NCBI RefSeq assembly: GCF_937958065.1
Contig: NZ_CALFXI010000033.1
Span: 62,001 to 126,000, forward strand
Direction of reading: 5' to 3'
DNA: 64,000 nucleotides
From: an uncultured Steroidobacter sp.
GTDB taxonomy: Bacteria; Pseudomonadota; Gammaproteobacteria; Steroidobacterales; Steroidobacteraceae
This document shows positions 9,451-20,006 of this stretch, one piece after another. The position numbers were made by a program, and so were the translations under genes. The notes under the pieces were generated by a model. It was not told the origin of the DNA. It worked only from the letters and a program-made list of their open reading frames with translations, and made no database searches. Position 1 is the stretch's first letter. Every line of letters begins with the position of its first letter.

Positions 9451-10649
9451 AGTTCGGTATCGATCGACTGCTCGAAGAGCCGTCGCTGCGCCGTGAGCTA
9501 CAGGGCAAGCGGGTCGCGCTGCTCGCTCATCCCGCTTCCGTCACGACGGATCTGACACATTCTCTGGATGCGCTGGCCGCGGCCGGCATCGAGCTCACGG
9601 CAGCCTTCGGCCCGCAACACGGCCTGCGCGGCGACAAGCAGGACAACATGGTCGAGTCGCCGACCTTCAACGATCCCCTCCACGGTATTCCCGTCTTCAG
9701 TCTGTACGGCGAAGTGCGGCGACCCACGGACGAGATGATGCAGCCGTTCGATGTGCTGCTGGTCGATCTGCAGGATCTGGGCTGTCGCATCTACACCTTC
9801 ATCACCACCCTGCGCTACGTGCTCGAAGCGGCGGCAAAGCATGGCAAGGCCGTGTGGGTGCTGGATCGCCCGAATCCAGCCGGCCGGCCGATCGAAGGCT
9901 TGCGGCTGCGAGCCGGCTGGGAAAGTTTCGTCGGTGCGGGACCGCTGCCGATGCGACACGGCCTCACGCTCGGCGAGCTCGCGCACTGGTTCGTACGCAC
10001 GCTCGATCTGGACGTCGAGTATCGAGTCATCGAGATGCAAGGCTGGCAGCCCGAGAGTGCACCGGGTTACGGCTGGCCGCTCGGCGAACGGACCTGGGTC
10101 AATCCCAGCCCGAACGCGCCGAATCTCTGGATGGCTCGCGCTTATGCCGGCACGGTGATGCTGGAAGGAACGACACTGTCCGAAGGACGCGGCACGACGC
10201 GCCCGCTGGAGTTGTTCGGCGCACCCGACATCGATGCCACTCAGGTGCTGGCGCAGATGCGCTCGCTCGCGCCGCAATGGTTGCAAGGTTGCCGGCTGCG
10301 CCCCTGCTGGTTCGAGCCGACGTTTCATAAACATGTCGGGAAACTTTGCTCAGGGCTGCAGATTCACGTCGAAGATCCCAGCTACCAGCATGACGCGTTC
10401 CGTCCGTGGCGACTGCAAACATTGGCGTTCAAGGCGCTGCGGCGCCTGCATCCCGACTATCCGTTGTGGCGCGACTTTCACTATGAATATGAGAAAGACC
10501 GGCTCGCCATCGACATCATCAACGGCGGTCCGCAGCTGCGCGAATGGGTCGACGATGCGCGCTCGACGCCCGCCGATCTGGACGCGCTCACACAGCCCGA
10601 TGAAAAGTCATGGGCCGAGGAGCGTGAGGCGTTCCTGATCTATCGGTAG
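9447..10649 (+). CDS. DUF1343 protein, NamZ-type exo-beta-N-acetylmuramidase
   Basis: A 400-residue protein covering the DUF1343 (YbbC/NamZ) family. Recognisable segments are FGPQHGLRGDKQDN near residue 53, VLLVDLQDLGCRIYTFITTL, VWVLDRPNP and LPMRHGLTLGELA. Bacillus NamZ removes N-acetylmuramic acid from the non-reducing end of peptidoglycan fragments and works in cell-wall recycling. No signal peptide is evident here, so a cytoplasmic recycling role is likelier than a secreted one. It is translationally coupled to the preceding DOMON-like gene. The dcw and M23 genes are far away, so there is no direct operon link to wall synthesis. Confidence 0.85.
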   Translation: MKFGIDRLLEEPSLRRELQGKRVALLAHPASVTTDLTHSLDALAAAGIELTAAFGPQHGLRGDKQDNMVESPTFNDPLHGIPVFSLYGEVRRPTDEMMQPFDVLLVDLQDLGCRIYTFITTLRYVLEAAAKHGKAVWVLDRPNPAGRPIEGLRLRAGWESFVGAGPLPMRHGLTLGELAHWFVRTLDLDVEYRVIEMQGWQPESAPGYGWPLGERTWVNPSPNAPNLWMARAYAGTVMLEGTTLSEGRGTTRPLELFGAPDIDATQVLAQMRSLAPQWLQGCRLRPCWFEPTFHKHVGKLCSGLQIHVEDPSYQHDAFRPWRLQTLAFKALRRLHPDYPLWRDFHYEYEKDRLAIDIINGGPQLREWVDDARSTPADLDALTQPDEKSWAEEREAFLIYR

Positions 10650-10724
10650 GCTTTTCGGAACAGCGCGCTGTGGCGAGGCGTTGGTGGGTCGGGACTAATC
10701 CAGTTCGACACACGAGGAGCCGTC

Positions 10725-10952
10725 ATGGCGACCCAACGCAAATACGGGAAGAAGGCCTCGAAGAAAGTGAAGAAGGCCATGCACGAACGCAAGAGCGGCA
10801 CGCTGCGCAGCGGGCGTTCGGGCAAGAAGGTGAAGAGCCGCAAGCAGGCGATCGCGATCGGCTTGTCCGAGGCGCGCCGCTCCGGAGCCAAGGTTCCCAA
10901 GAAAAAGACCAGCAAGAAAAAGAGCTCGAAGAAGAGCTCGAAAAAGAAGTAG
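10725..10952 (+). CDS. Lysine-rich basic protein (DUF6496-like)
   Basis: A 75-residue protein with about 37% lysine. The first part contains a conserved block (KKVKKAMHERKSGTLRSG, then VKSRKQAIAIGLSEAR), which is the DUF6496 pattern. The last 19 residues are almost only Lys and Ser. The start follows a good GAGGAG site. The composition is that of a nucleic-acid-condensing, histone H1-like protein; no direct function is known. It is monocistronic and converges with an MFS gene, separated by a strong hairpin. Confidence 0.8.
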   Translation: MATQRKYGKKASKKVKKAMHERKSGTLRSGRSGKKVKSRKQAIAIGLSEARRSGAKVPKKKTSKKKSSKKSSKKK

Positions 10953-10960
10953 CGACGCGC

Positions 10961-10995
10961 GTGCGCAGCTCCGGTCAGGTCCTGGAGCTGCGCAC
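10961..10995. terminator. Perfect 12-bp hairpin between convergent genes
   Basis: Arms GTGCGCAGCTCC (10961-10972) and GGAGCTGCGCAC (10984-10995) are perfectly complementary with an 11-base loop. The right arm encodes the last residues of the MFS gene and its stop lies in the loop. There is no U-tract on either strand. Position between convergent genes suggests a bidirectional terminator or RNA 3'-end stabiliser. Confidence 0.55.
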
Positions 10996-12208
10996 GAGCA
11001 ACAGCGCGCTGAGTGCAATCAGTGCCAGCGCGCTCAGGGTCAGGGAAGTGTGAATGCCGATGGCGGCGCCCATCAACCCCACCGTCACTCCACTGAACGT
11101 CCGCAGGCCCAGCGCCATCATCGAGAACACCCCCAGCACGCGGCCGCGAATGTCGGGCGGCGCATTCAACTGCACCAGCGTCTGAGCCATGGAATTGAAC
11201 GACAGGTCCATGAAGCCGGCGATGAACAGCAGCAGCACCGACAGCGAATAGACCGACGACATCGCGAATCCAGCCAGCGCGACACACCACAGAATCGCCA
11301 GGATCATGGCCGTGCGCGGATTCGGTTGCAGCCAGCCGCGACTTTCCAATATGAAACCGGCCGTCAACGCACCGATCGCATCCGCGCCCAACAACACGCT
11401 GTAGGACAGATCCGCATCCACGTGACCCAGCGAGCGTGCGAAATCCGGCATCTGCGGCAGGTAAGCATTGCCGATGAAGAACGACGCGCCGCCCGAGAGC
11501 AGGATCATCGACAACAACGTCCGGTGCGAGCCGATGCGACGAAGCGTCGACATCACATCACTCACCGATAGCAACGCTCGTCGCGGCGCGCCCTGCCCCG
11601 CCGCCGCCCGCGAGTACGGTGCCTTCCACAACCAGATGATGGTCGGCAAATAGAAGAACGCATTGAGCAGAATGCCGTGCGAAGGTCCGAGCAGCATCAA
11701 CAATGCACCGCCAATCGCCGGCCCGCCGAGCAGACCGAGCTGGCGCGAGGTGGCATTCAATCGCACGGCGCTCTGCAGGTCTTCGGCTGGCACGACGTGA
11801 TGAAGCAGCACCTGCGCACCCGGCGTCCACAACACGCCGGCAATGCCATGCAGAGTCAGCAGCACCATCGCGTGCCAGACTTCCAGCGTGTCCGTGGTGA
11901 ACAGCACGCCCCATGTCAGGGACACGCCCATGAACAGCACCATGCCGATCTGAATCAGCCGCCGCGGATCGAAATGATCGGCGAGCGCGCCGACCGGCAA
12001 CGACAGCAGCAGGAACGGCAGCCAATGCGACACGACCGCGAACGCCCCGAGCGCGTTCGACTGGAACTTCTGGAACATCATCCAGTAACTGATGACGTGC
12101 TCGACGCTGTCCGCCATCATCGCGCCGGCGAAGCTGAAGAAGAAGCCGCGATAACTGGGATGACGCAGGGCCGCGAACGAGCGACGCGCCGGCGCCGACG
12201 CAGGCGCG

Positions 12209-12216
<8 letters not shown>
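10975..12216 (-). CDS. MFS exporter, EntS/DHA3-like
   Basis: A 413-residue membrane protein with about 12 helices, starting near RRSFAALRHPSYRGFFFSF, the usual beginning of DHA3/EntS-type exporters. GALADHFDPRRL is its MFS motif A. The start is taken as GTG at 12216, which overlaps the stop of the upstream DHA2 gene; a more upstream ATG (12324) would read a Cys/Trp/Arg-rich segment through that gene and is unlikely. The two transporters are therefore co-translated. Likely a drug or siderophore-type exporter; substrate unknown. Confidence 0.82.
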
Positions 12217-14245
<2,029 letters not shown>

Positions 14246-14417
14246 GGGGTGGTTTCGGGTCGCAAAAATCGCCGCAGAGCTTAAACCGTCCGTCGCCGCC
14301 CCGCATCACGAGGTTCGGCCCATCGTGATTTGATTTCGGCTGGTCGCAACCACCACAACCGGCGGGCCACGGTGCGGTCCAATGCCCACCTGGAAAAATT
14401 CAGAAGAGACCCGTGCG

Positions 14418-17400
14418 ATGCGCGTCATTGCCGCTGCCATTCGCAACCCCATCGCCGTCGGCGTCACGGTGCTGCTGATCGCCCTGTTCGGCACGCTCAG
14501 CCTGCTGGAGCTGCCGCTGCAGCTGTTTCCCGATATCGAGCGGCCGACCATCGGCATCGCGACCAACTGGCGTGGTGCCTCGCCCGAAGAAGCCGAGGCG
14601 GAGCTGCTCGAGCCCCAGGAGCGGGTGCTGCAGGGCCTGTCGGGCGTGGAGGAAATCACCGGCAACGCCAACAGCGGCGGCACCGAGATCGTGCTGACGT
14701 TTGCGATCGGCACCGACATGAAGGCGGCGCTGGTCGATGTGATCGGGCGCATGAGCCGGCTGCCACCGCTGCCTCGCGATGCCGACCGGCCGGTGGTGCA
14801 GTTGGGCGGGCTGGGCGGCGATTCCAATCAGAACCTCACCTACTTTTTCGTGCAGCTGCTGCCGGGCACGCCCGGCCCGATCGACAACTATCGTCGCTTC
14901 ATCGAAGACGTGGTGCGCCCGCGAATCGAAGCCGTTCCCGGCGTCGGCGGCGTGGAGGTGAACGGCGGCTCGCCGAACGACATCCGCATCACCGTCGATC
15001 TGGCGCGCGCTGCCGCGCTCGGTGTCGGCATTCCCGAGATCGCCAGACTGGCCGCGAGCGCCAACAATGTTTCGGCAGGGCAGCTCGACGTGGGCCGGCG
15101 CCAATACGCCTTGCGCTACGCCGGCCGCTACGACGTGGATCAATTGGGCGAGCTGGTGCTGGCGTGGCGTGACGGCCAGCCAGTGCGGCTTTCCGATGTC
15201 GCCGTCGTCGAGACCCGCCCGCCCGACAAGCTCACTTACTCGCATCAGAACGGCAATCCCGCCATCGGCCTGCAGATCCTGCGCGCGCCAGGCGCCAACG
15301 TGCTCGGCACGCTGGATGAAGTGAAACAGGTGGTCGCCGAGCTGCGTGAGGGACCGCTGCGCGAGCGAGGGCTGGGCATCGAACAGTCGTTCGACGCCTC
15401 GCTGTTCATCACGCGAGCGGTCAACTTGCTGATCGAAAATCTGGTCGTCGGCGCACTGCTCGCATTGGTGTGCGTGTGGTGGTTCATGCGGAACGTCCGC
15501 GCCACCGTCATCATCGCGACCACGATTCCGATTTGTTTGCTCGCGACGTTCTGCGCGCTGCATCTGGCCGGCCGCAGCATCAATGTGATCTCGCTCGCCG
15601 GACTGGCTTTTGCAGTCGGCATGGTCGTGGAAGGCGCGATCGTCGTCTCCGGCAACATCATCCGTTTACGCGAAACCGGCATGCCCATCGAGCAGGCATC
15701 GCACGACGGCACTCGACAGGTGGTGCCCGCCCTGTTCGCATCGACGACCACGACCATCGCGGTGTTTCTGCCAGTGCTGTTTCTCGAGGATGTCGAAGGT
15801 CAGATCTTCGCGGACCTGGCGCTGACCATCTCGATCGCCGTCGCCTTTTCGATTCTGGTCGCGATCACGGTCGTGCCGGCGGCGGCAGGACGCTGGCTCG
15901 GCGGACCGGCGCAGAAATCCGGTTACGGTGAAGGCTGGCCGGGGCTGACCGACAAAGTCATCGAATGGACACGCACGCGTCGCCAGCAAGTCATGTGGGT
16001 GCTCGCGCTGCTGGTAGCGCCATTGGTGCTGTCGTGGGTGTTTCTTCCCAAGCTCGACTATCTGCCGCCAGTGAAACGCGCCGCCATCGACGCGTTCTTC
16101 AGCTTCCCGCCCGGCATGAGCCCGACCACCGTGGATCGCGAGATCGTCACCAGGCTGCAGGAACGCATGCAGCCGTACATGACCGGCGAGAAAGAGCCGC
16201 GACTCAAGAATTACTACATCCTGCTCTGGCCCGGGGGCGGAACGCTCGGCGCACGCGTGATCGATGACGAACGTATCGGGGAGCTGGAACGGATCGTGCG
16301 CGACGAAATCGTCGTTGGCATTCCCGACACGCGAGTGTTCGTCAATGAAGGCGAGCTGTTCGGCGGCATCGGCGGTTCGGCGCGCTCGGTCGCGATTCAT
16401 CTGCAAACGACCGACACTGCCTCACTGAACTCGACCGCGGCGGCCGGCCGGCGCCTGCTGGAAGAAACGTTCCCCGGCGCGAACGTGCAGTCGTTCCCGA
16501 ATACGGATGTGCAGGTACTGGAGCTGCGCGCCGAACCGAACGATCGACGCATCGCGGAAGTCGGTTGGGACCGCGCAGCCTTGGGCACGGTCGTGCGCTC
16601 GCTCGGCGACGGCGCGTGGCTCGGCGAATACTTCGACGGCCAGGCGCGCTTGCCCGTGATCCTTCGCACCAACCTCGGCGAGACCCCCGAAGATATCGCT
16701 CAAGCGCCCTTGATCACGCCCTCCGGTGAAGTCGTGCCGCTCGGCGAGCTGGTCACATTGCAGACGACCCTGGTTTCGGAACAGATCCGGCGCGTCGATC
16801 ATCACCGCACCGTGACGCTCACCGTCGATCCGCCGCCGACGCTGTCGCTGGAAGACATGCTCGCCAGGATCGACAGCGACATCGTGCCCAGGCTGCGCGC
16901 GGACCTGCCTCCCGATGCAAACATTCGCCTCGCGGGCAGCGCCGATCGGCTCGACACCATCATCGCGACCATGAGCGGCAATTTTGCGCTCGCGCTGCTG
17001 GTGTTGTTCATGCTGATGGCGGCGATGTTTCATTCGCTGCGCGATGCGCTGGTTGTCGTGCTCACCGTGCCGCTCGCCCTGGCCGGCGGCGTGCTCGGCA
17101 TTCGGTTGCTCGGCGTGGTGGCGTTCCAGCCTCTCGACCTGCTCACGATGATCGGCTTCATCATGATGATCGGCATCATCGTCAATCACGCGATTCTGCT
17201 GGTCGACCTGACGCGCGAGGCGATGAATCACGGCCACGGCCTGGAAGAAGCGCTGCGAATGTCACTGAATCAGCGCTTGCGCGCCATGGTCGCGAGCACG
17301 CTGACGGGGGCGCTGGGCGCACTACCCATGGTCGTGAACCCCGGACCCGCAAGCACGATCTATCGCGGACTCGCAGCGGTGAATGTCGCGGGCGTGATCG

Positions 17401-17513
17401 TGAGCATGGTGTTCTCGATCGTGCTGCTGCCCAGCCTCATGCGACTGGTTTACGAGCGACGTGCGCCTGCGACGACTCACGATCCCGCTTTGCTGATGGA
17501 GACTGCGCAATGA
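14418..17513 (+). CDS. RND efflux permease with non-canonical proton-relay residues
   Basis: A 1031-residue inner-membrane pump with two repeats of six helices and two large periplasmic loops, starting MRVIAAAIRNPIAVGVTVLL. Helix 1 is followed by LFPDIERPTIGIATNWRGAS, the usual porter-domain start. In helix 4 the AcrB Asp407-Asp408 pair aligns with Glu405-Gly406 (VVEGAIVV). In helix 10 Lys940 aligns with Asn923 (IIVNHAILL). ATG 14418 is preferred over 14382 because the extra 12 residues are polar and unlike the family. The stop overlaps the adaptor gene start (ATGA). No outer-membrane channel gene is adjacent, so it would have to share one encoded elsewhere. Confidence 0.88.
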   Translation: MRVIAAAIRNPIAVGVTVLLIALFGTLSLLELPLQLFPDIERPTIGIATNWRGASPEEAEAELLEPQERVLQGLSGVEEITGNANSGGTEIVLTFAIGTDMKAALVDVIGRMSRLPPLPRDADRPVVQLGGLGGDSNQNLTYFFVQLLPGTPGPIDNYRRFIEDVVRPRIEAVPGVGGVEVNGGSPNDIRITVDLARAAALGVGIPEIARLAASANNVSAGQLDVGRRQYALRYAGRYDVDQLGELVLAWRDGQPVRLSDVAVVETRPPDKLTYSHQNGNPAIGLQILRAPGANVLGTLDEVKQVVAELREGPLRERGLGIEQSFDASLFITRAVNLLIENLVVGALLALVCVWWFMRNVRATVIIATTIPICLLATFCALHLAGRSINVISLAGLAFAVGMVVEGAIVVSGNIIRLRETGMPIEQASHDGTRQVVPALFASTTTTIAVFLPVLFLEDVEGQIFADLALTISIAVAFSILVAITVVPAAAGRWLGGPAQKSGYGEGWPGLTDKVIEWTRTRRQQVMWVLALLVAPLVLSWVFLPKLDYLPPVKRAAIDAFFSFPPGMSPTTVDREIVTRLQERMQPYMTGEKEPRLKNYYILLWPGGGTLGARVIDDERIGELERIVRDEIVVGIPDTRVFVNEGELFGGIGGSARSVAIHLQTTDTASLNSTAAAGRRLLEETFPGANVQSFPNTDVQVLELRAEPNDRRIAEVGWDRAALGTVVRSLGDGAWLGEYFDGQARLPVILRTNLGETPEDIAQAPLITPSGEVVPLGELVTLQTTLVSEQIRRVDHHRTVTLTVDPPPTLSLEDMLARIDSDIVPRLRADLPPDANIRLAGSADRLDTIIATMSGNFALALLVLFMLMAAMFHSLRDALVVVLTVPLALAGGVLGIRLLGVVAFQPLDLLTMIGFIMMIGIIVNHAILLVDLTREAMNHGHGLEEALRMSLNQRLRAMVASTLTGALGALPMVVNPGPASTIYRGLAAVNVAGVIVSMVFSIVLLPSLMRLVYERRAPATTHDPALLMETAQ

Positions 17514-18589
17514 TGCGAACCACGAAAGTACTGTTACTGCTGCTGATCGCCGCCAGTGCCAGCGCTCAGCAAGCCAGACCTGATCTGCCGGTGGTGATGG
17601 TTGAGGTCGCGCAGGCGTCGGTGACGCGAGTGGCGCCCCGCCGGTGGGTTCCCGGCAGCGTCGTCAGCCGCAACGACGCCCGACTCGCGACCAGTGCGGC
17701 GGGCCGATTGGAATATGTCGCCGAAGTCGGTACGCGCATTCGCGCGGGCGAGCGTGTGGCGAAGTTGGAAGATGAAGCCGTGCGGCTGCGGGTCGAGGAT
17801 GCGAAGACGGAGATGATGCGCATCGAAGCGCAGCGCGCGATGTCGGAGCGGCAGCTGCAACGGATCGAGAAACTCGCCAACAACTCCATCTCACAAACTC
17901 AGCTCGACGAAGTCAGGTCGCAATTGGCCATGCTCACGGCCCAGTTGCAGCAGGCCGAAGTTCGTCATCGTTCGGCCAGGCATGATCTGGAACAGACCGA
18001 GGTGCGCGCGCCGTTCTCGGGCGTCGTGACGGAGCGCCTTGCCCAGCGCGGTGAATACGTTGCGACTGGCGCGTCCATCGCGCGACTCGTGGATACGGTT
18101 CACGTCGAAGCGCGCGTGCAAGCGCCGCTGGCGTTGCTGAGCTCGGTGAAGCCGAGCATGGAGTTGCCCATCAAGGTCGGGAACAAGCAACTTCCCGCAA
18201 CCGTGCGGACGGTCGTGCCGGTTGGCGAAGAACGCTCGCGACAGTTCGAACTGCGCATGCTGCTCGCGGATAGCACCTTCAACGTCGGCTCCGCGGTCGA
18301 AGTCGGCCTGCCCGAGCGCGAGGCGACCGAAGCCCTGGTCGTTCCCCGCGACGCCATCGCGGTCCGTCAGACGGGCAATTACCTCATGCGCATCCGCCGC
18401 GACAACACGGCCGAACGCGTCGCCATCACCTCGCTCACCACCGACGGCGACCTGGTCACCATCGACGGCCCGGTCAGCGCCGGAGATGTGGTCGTGATCC
18501 GGGGCGTCGAACGCCTCCAGGACGGCCAACGGGTCGCCATCCTGAGCCGGGACGCCGCGCTCAAAGGCAAGCCGCGCCCGGACGCGTGA
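17510..18589 (+). CDS. RND efflux periplasmic adaptor (membrane fusion protein)
   Basis: A 359-residue HlyD/AcrA-type adaptor. It has a cleavable signal peptide (about 1-20, LLLLLIAASASA). A biotinyl-lipoyl-like half motif (GRLEYVAEVGTRIRAGERVA, about 63-82) is followed by a helical hairpin (about 95-165). The second lipoyl half is VRAPFSGVVTERLAQRGEYV, then a beta-barrel. It is translationally coupled to the permease. Permease-first order is the reverse of the common adaptor-permease order, but occurs in other RND operons. Confidence 0.88.
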   Translation: MMRTTKVLLLLLIAASASAQQARPDLPVVMVEVAQASVTRVAPRRWVPGSVVSRNDARLATSAAGRLEYVAEVGTRIRAGERVAKLEDEAVRLRVEDAKTEMMRIEAQRAMSERQLQRIEKLANNSISQTQLDEVRSQLAMLTAQLQQAEVRHRSARHDLEQTEVRAPFSGVVTERLAQRGEYVATGASIARLVDTVHVEARVQAPLALLSSVKPSMELPIKVGNKQLPATVRTVVPVGEERSRQFELRMLLADSTFNVGSAVEVGLPEREATEALVVPRDAIAVRQTGNYLMRIRRDNTAERVAITSLTTDGDLVTIDGPVSAGDVVVIRGVERLQDGQRVAILSRDAALKGKPRPDA

Positions 18590-18597
18590 CCCTGCGC

Positions 18598-18622
18598 CCG
18601 GCAGACCCGGACGGCCTGCCGG
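18598..18622 (+). terminator. Small hairpin after the RND adaptor gene
   Basis: Arms CCGGCAG (18598-18604) and CTGCCGG (18616-18622) begin nine bases after the adaptor stop. There is no U-tract. It could end or protect the RND transcript. Confidence 0.3.
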
Positions 18623-18793
18623 ACCCCGCTCGTACCCCGAGTTCATGCGGGCTCCGATTTGACAATGCCGGGCATCTCCGTGCCCCTCAAAAACCCCCGG
18701 GAGCGTGCTACCCTTCCGCCCCGGCCAGCCGCAAGCCCGCGAAACATCAGGGATTCGAGGTCGGCGGACCGCCTGCGGATGCGAACGAGCGTA

Positions 18794-19159
18794 ATGTCCT
18801 TATTCCCATTCGCGCTGACGTACACGGGGTGGGCGGCGCTATGCTTATCAGTGAGCCGCCATGCCCGCGAGCTCTTGCAGCGGGAGCCAACGCCCTTACA
18901 AAGGCACCTCCTGCGCACCGCTGGCTGGATCGCTTTGACCGTGCCGCCGTCGATGGCCGCCGCGCACGCGGACTGGCCGATTGGCACGGTCGAGTGGTTC
19001 GGCATGCTCACCGCTAGCGCCGTGAGTTTCGTTTTACTGCTGAGTTGCTACCCCCGGTTGGCCGCCGGCCTGGGACTGGGCTGCCAGTATGTGCCGCGAT
19101 GGTCACATTCTGGTCAGCGTGAAGAGATCGAGGAGCCAAATGTCTGCTTTCAACACTGA
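18794..19159 (+). CDS. DUF3325-family small membrane protein
   Basis: The protein starts MSLFPFALTYTGWAALCLSV and has three hydrophobic segments ending in LLLSCYPRLAAGLGLG. The order of features, including SRHARELLQRE, LLRTAGWIAL and GTVEWFGMLTASA, matches the DUF3325 family, whose members often sit with siderophore or iron-uptake genes. A second in-frame ATG lies 15 bases upstream (18779). The 3' end overlaps the fpr start by about 20 bases in another frame. No TonB receptor is nearby, so an iron role is only an inference. Confidence 0.6.
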   Translation: MSLFPFALTYTGWAALCLSVSRHARELLQREPTPLQRHLLRTAGWIALTVPPSMAAAHADWPIGTVEWFGMLTASAVSFVLLLSCYPRLAAGLGLGCQYVPRWSHSGQREEIEEPNVCFQH

Positions 19160-19916
19160 GCGCGTTCTGCGGGTCCGTCACTGGAACGACACGTTGTTCA
19201 GCTTCGTGACGACGCGTAACCCGGGCCTGCGCTTCGAGAACGGCCAGTTCGTCATGATGGGCCTGCAGGTCGACGGCCGTCCGCTGACCCGCGCCTACAG
19301 CATCGCCAGCGCCAATCACGAAGACCACCTCGAGTTCTTCAGCATCAAAGTCCAGAACGGCGCGCTCACCTCCCGTCTGCAGCACCTGCTGCCGGGCCAC
19401 GAAGTGCTGGTGAGCCGCAAGCCCACCGGCTCGCTGCTGATCGACGACCTGAAGCCCGGCAAGCACGTCTATCTGCTGAGCTCCGGCACCGGCCTCGCGC
19501 CGTTCATGAGCCTGGTCAAAGATCCGCTGATGTACGAGAAGTTCGAGAAGGTCGTGCTCCTGCACAGCGTGCGCGCCACCAGCGAGCTGGCGTACGAGGA
19601 GTATCTGACTCACGTGTTGCCGCGGGACGAGCACATCGGCGAGATGGTCGCGAACCAGTTGATCTACTACCCGACCGTGACTCGCGAGCCGTATCGCAAT
19701 CGCGGCCGCCTGACGGACCTGATCGAAAGCGGCAAGCTGTTCGAACAGATCGGCCTGCCGCCGCTGAACCCCGAACACGACCGCGCCATGATCTGCGGCA
19801 GCCCGTCCATGCTGAAGGACCTGTCCGCCATCCTCGACGCTCGCGGCTTCCAGATCTCCGCGCACATCGGCTCGCCCGGCGACTACGTCATCGAGCGCGC
19901 CTTCGTCGAGAAGTAG
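19140..19916 (+). CDS. fpr: Ferredoxin/flavodoxin-NADP(+) reductase
   Basis: A 258-residue FAD enzyme. FAD-binding residues RAYSIAS are at about 54-60. The NADP pocket shows SSGTGLAPFMS, and GSPSMLKDL lies near the C-terminus. The protein ends VIERAFVEK, the aromatic C-terminal pattern of bacterial subclass I Fpr. It moves electrons between NADPH and ferredoxin or flavodoxin, supporting Fe-S cluster repair and biosynthetic enzymes. The start at 19140 follows GAGGAG; a longer frame begins at 19089 but lacks family similarity. It is preceded by, and slightly overlaps, a DUF3325 gene. Confidence 0.93.
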   Translation: MSAFNTERVLRVRHWNDTLFSFVTTRNPGLRFENGQFVMMGLQVDGRPLTRAYSIASANHEDHLEFFSIKVQNGALTSRLQHLLPGHEVLVSRKPTGSLLIDDLKPGKHVYLLSSGTGLAPFMSLVKDPLMYEKFEKVVLLHSVRATSELAYEEYLTHVLPRDEHIGEMVANQLIYYPTVTREPYRNRGRLTDLIESGKLFEQIGLPPLNPEHDRAMICGSPSMLKDLSAILDARGFQISAHIGSPGDYVIERAFVEK

Positions 19917-19932
19917 CAGCCCCTCCAGACGA

Positions 19933-19956
19933 AGCTGCCGGCTTGTGCCGGCAGCT
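19933..19956. terminator. 10-bp hairpin after fpr
   Basis: Arms AGCTGCCGGC (19933-19942) and GCCGGCAGCT (19947-19956) with loop TTGT, 16 bases after the fpr stop. There is no U-tract. This is likely the fpr transcript 3' end. Confidence 0.55.
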
Positions 19957-19972
19957 CGTGTCGCGTGCATCC

Positions 19973-19994
19973 GTCGAAAGCGTTCGCTTTCGAC
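19973..19994. terminator. Second perfect hairpin between fpr and xth
   Basis: Arms GTCGAAAGCG (19973-19982) and CGCTTTCGAC (19985-19994) with a two-base centre. It lies 12 bases beyond the end of the xth gene, read on the minus strand. As DNA it is a near-perfect palindrome; as RNA it gives a strong stem. It probably ends the DUF411-xth transcript. Confidence 0.5.
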
Positions 19995-20006
19995 TCAAGC
20001 AGAACG

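Noticed and set aside
10900..10952. Short AAG/AGC-rich tract as a possible repeat or slippage array
   Set aside because: It encodes the Lys/Ser tail of the basic protein and keeps the reading frame, so it is explained as coding.
18643..19011. Minus-strand frame opposite the DUF3325 gene
   Set aside because: The plus strand carries a recognisable membrane-protein family; the minus frame has no domain or ribosome binding site.
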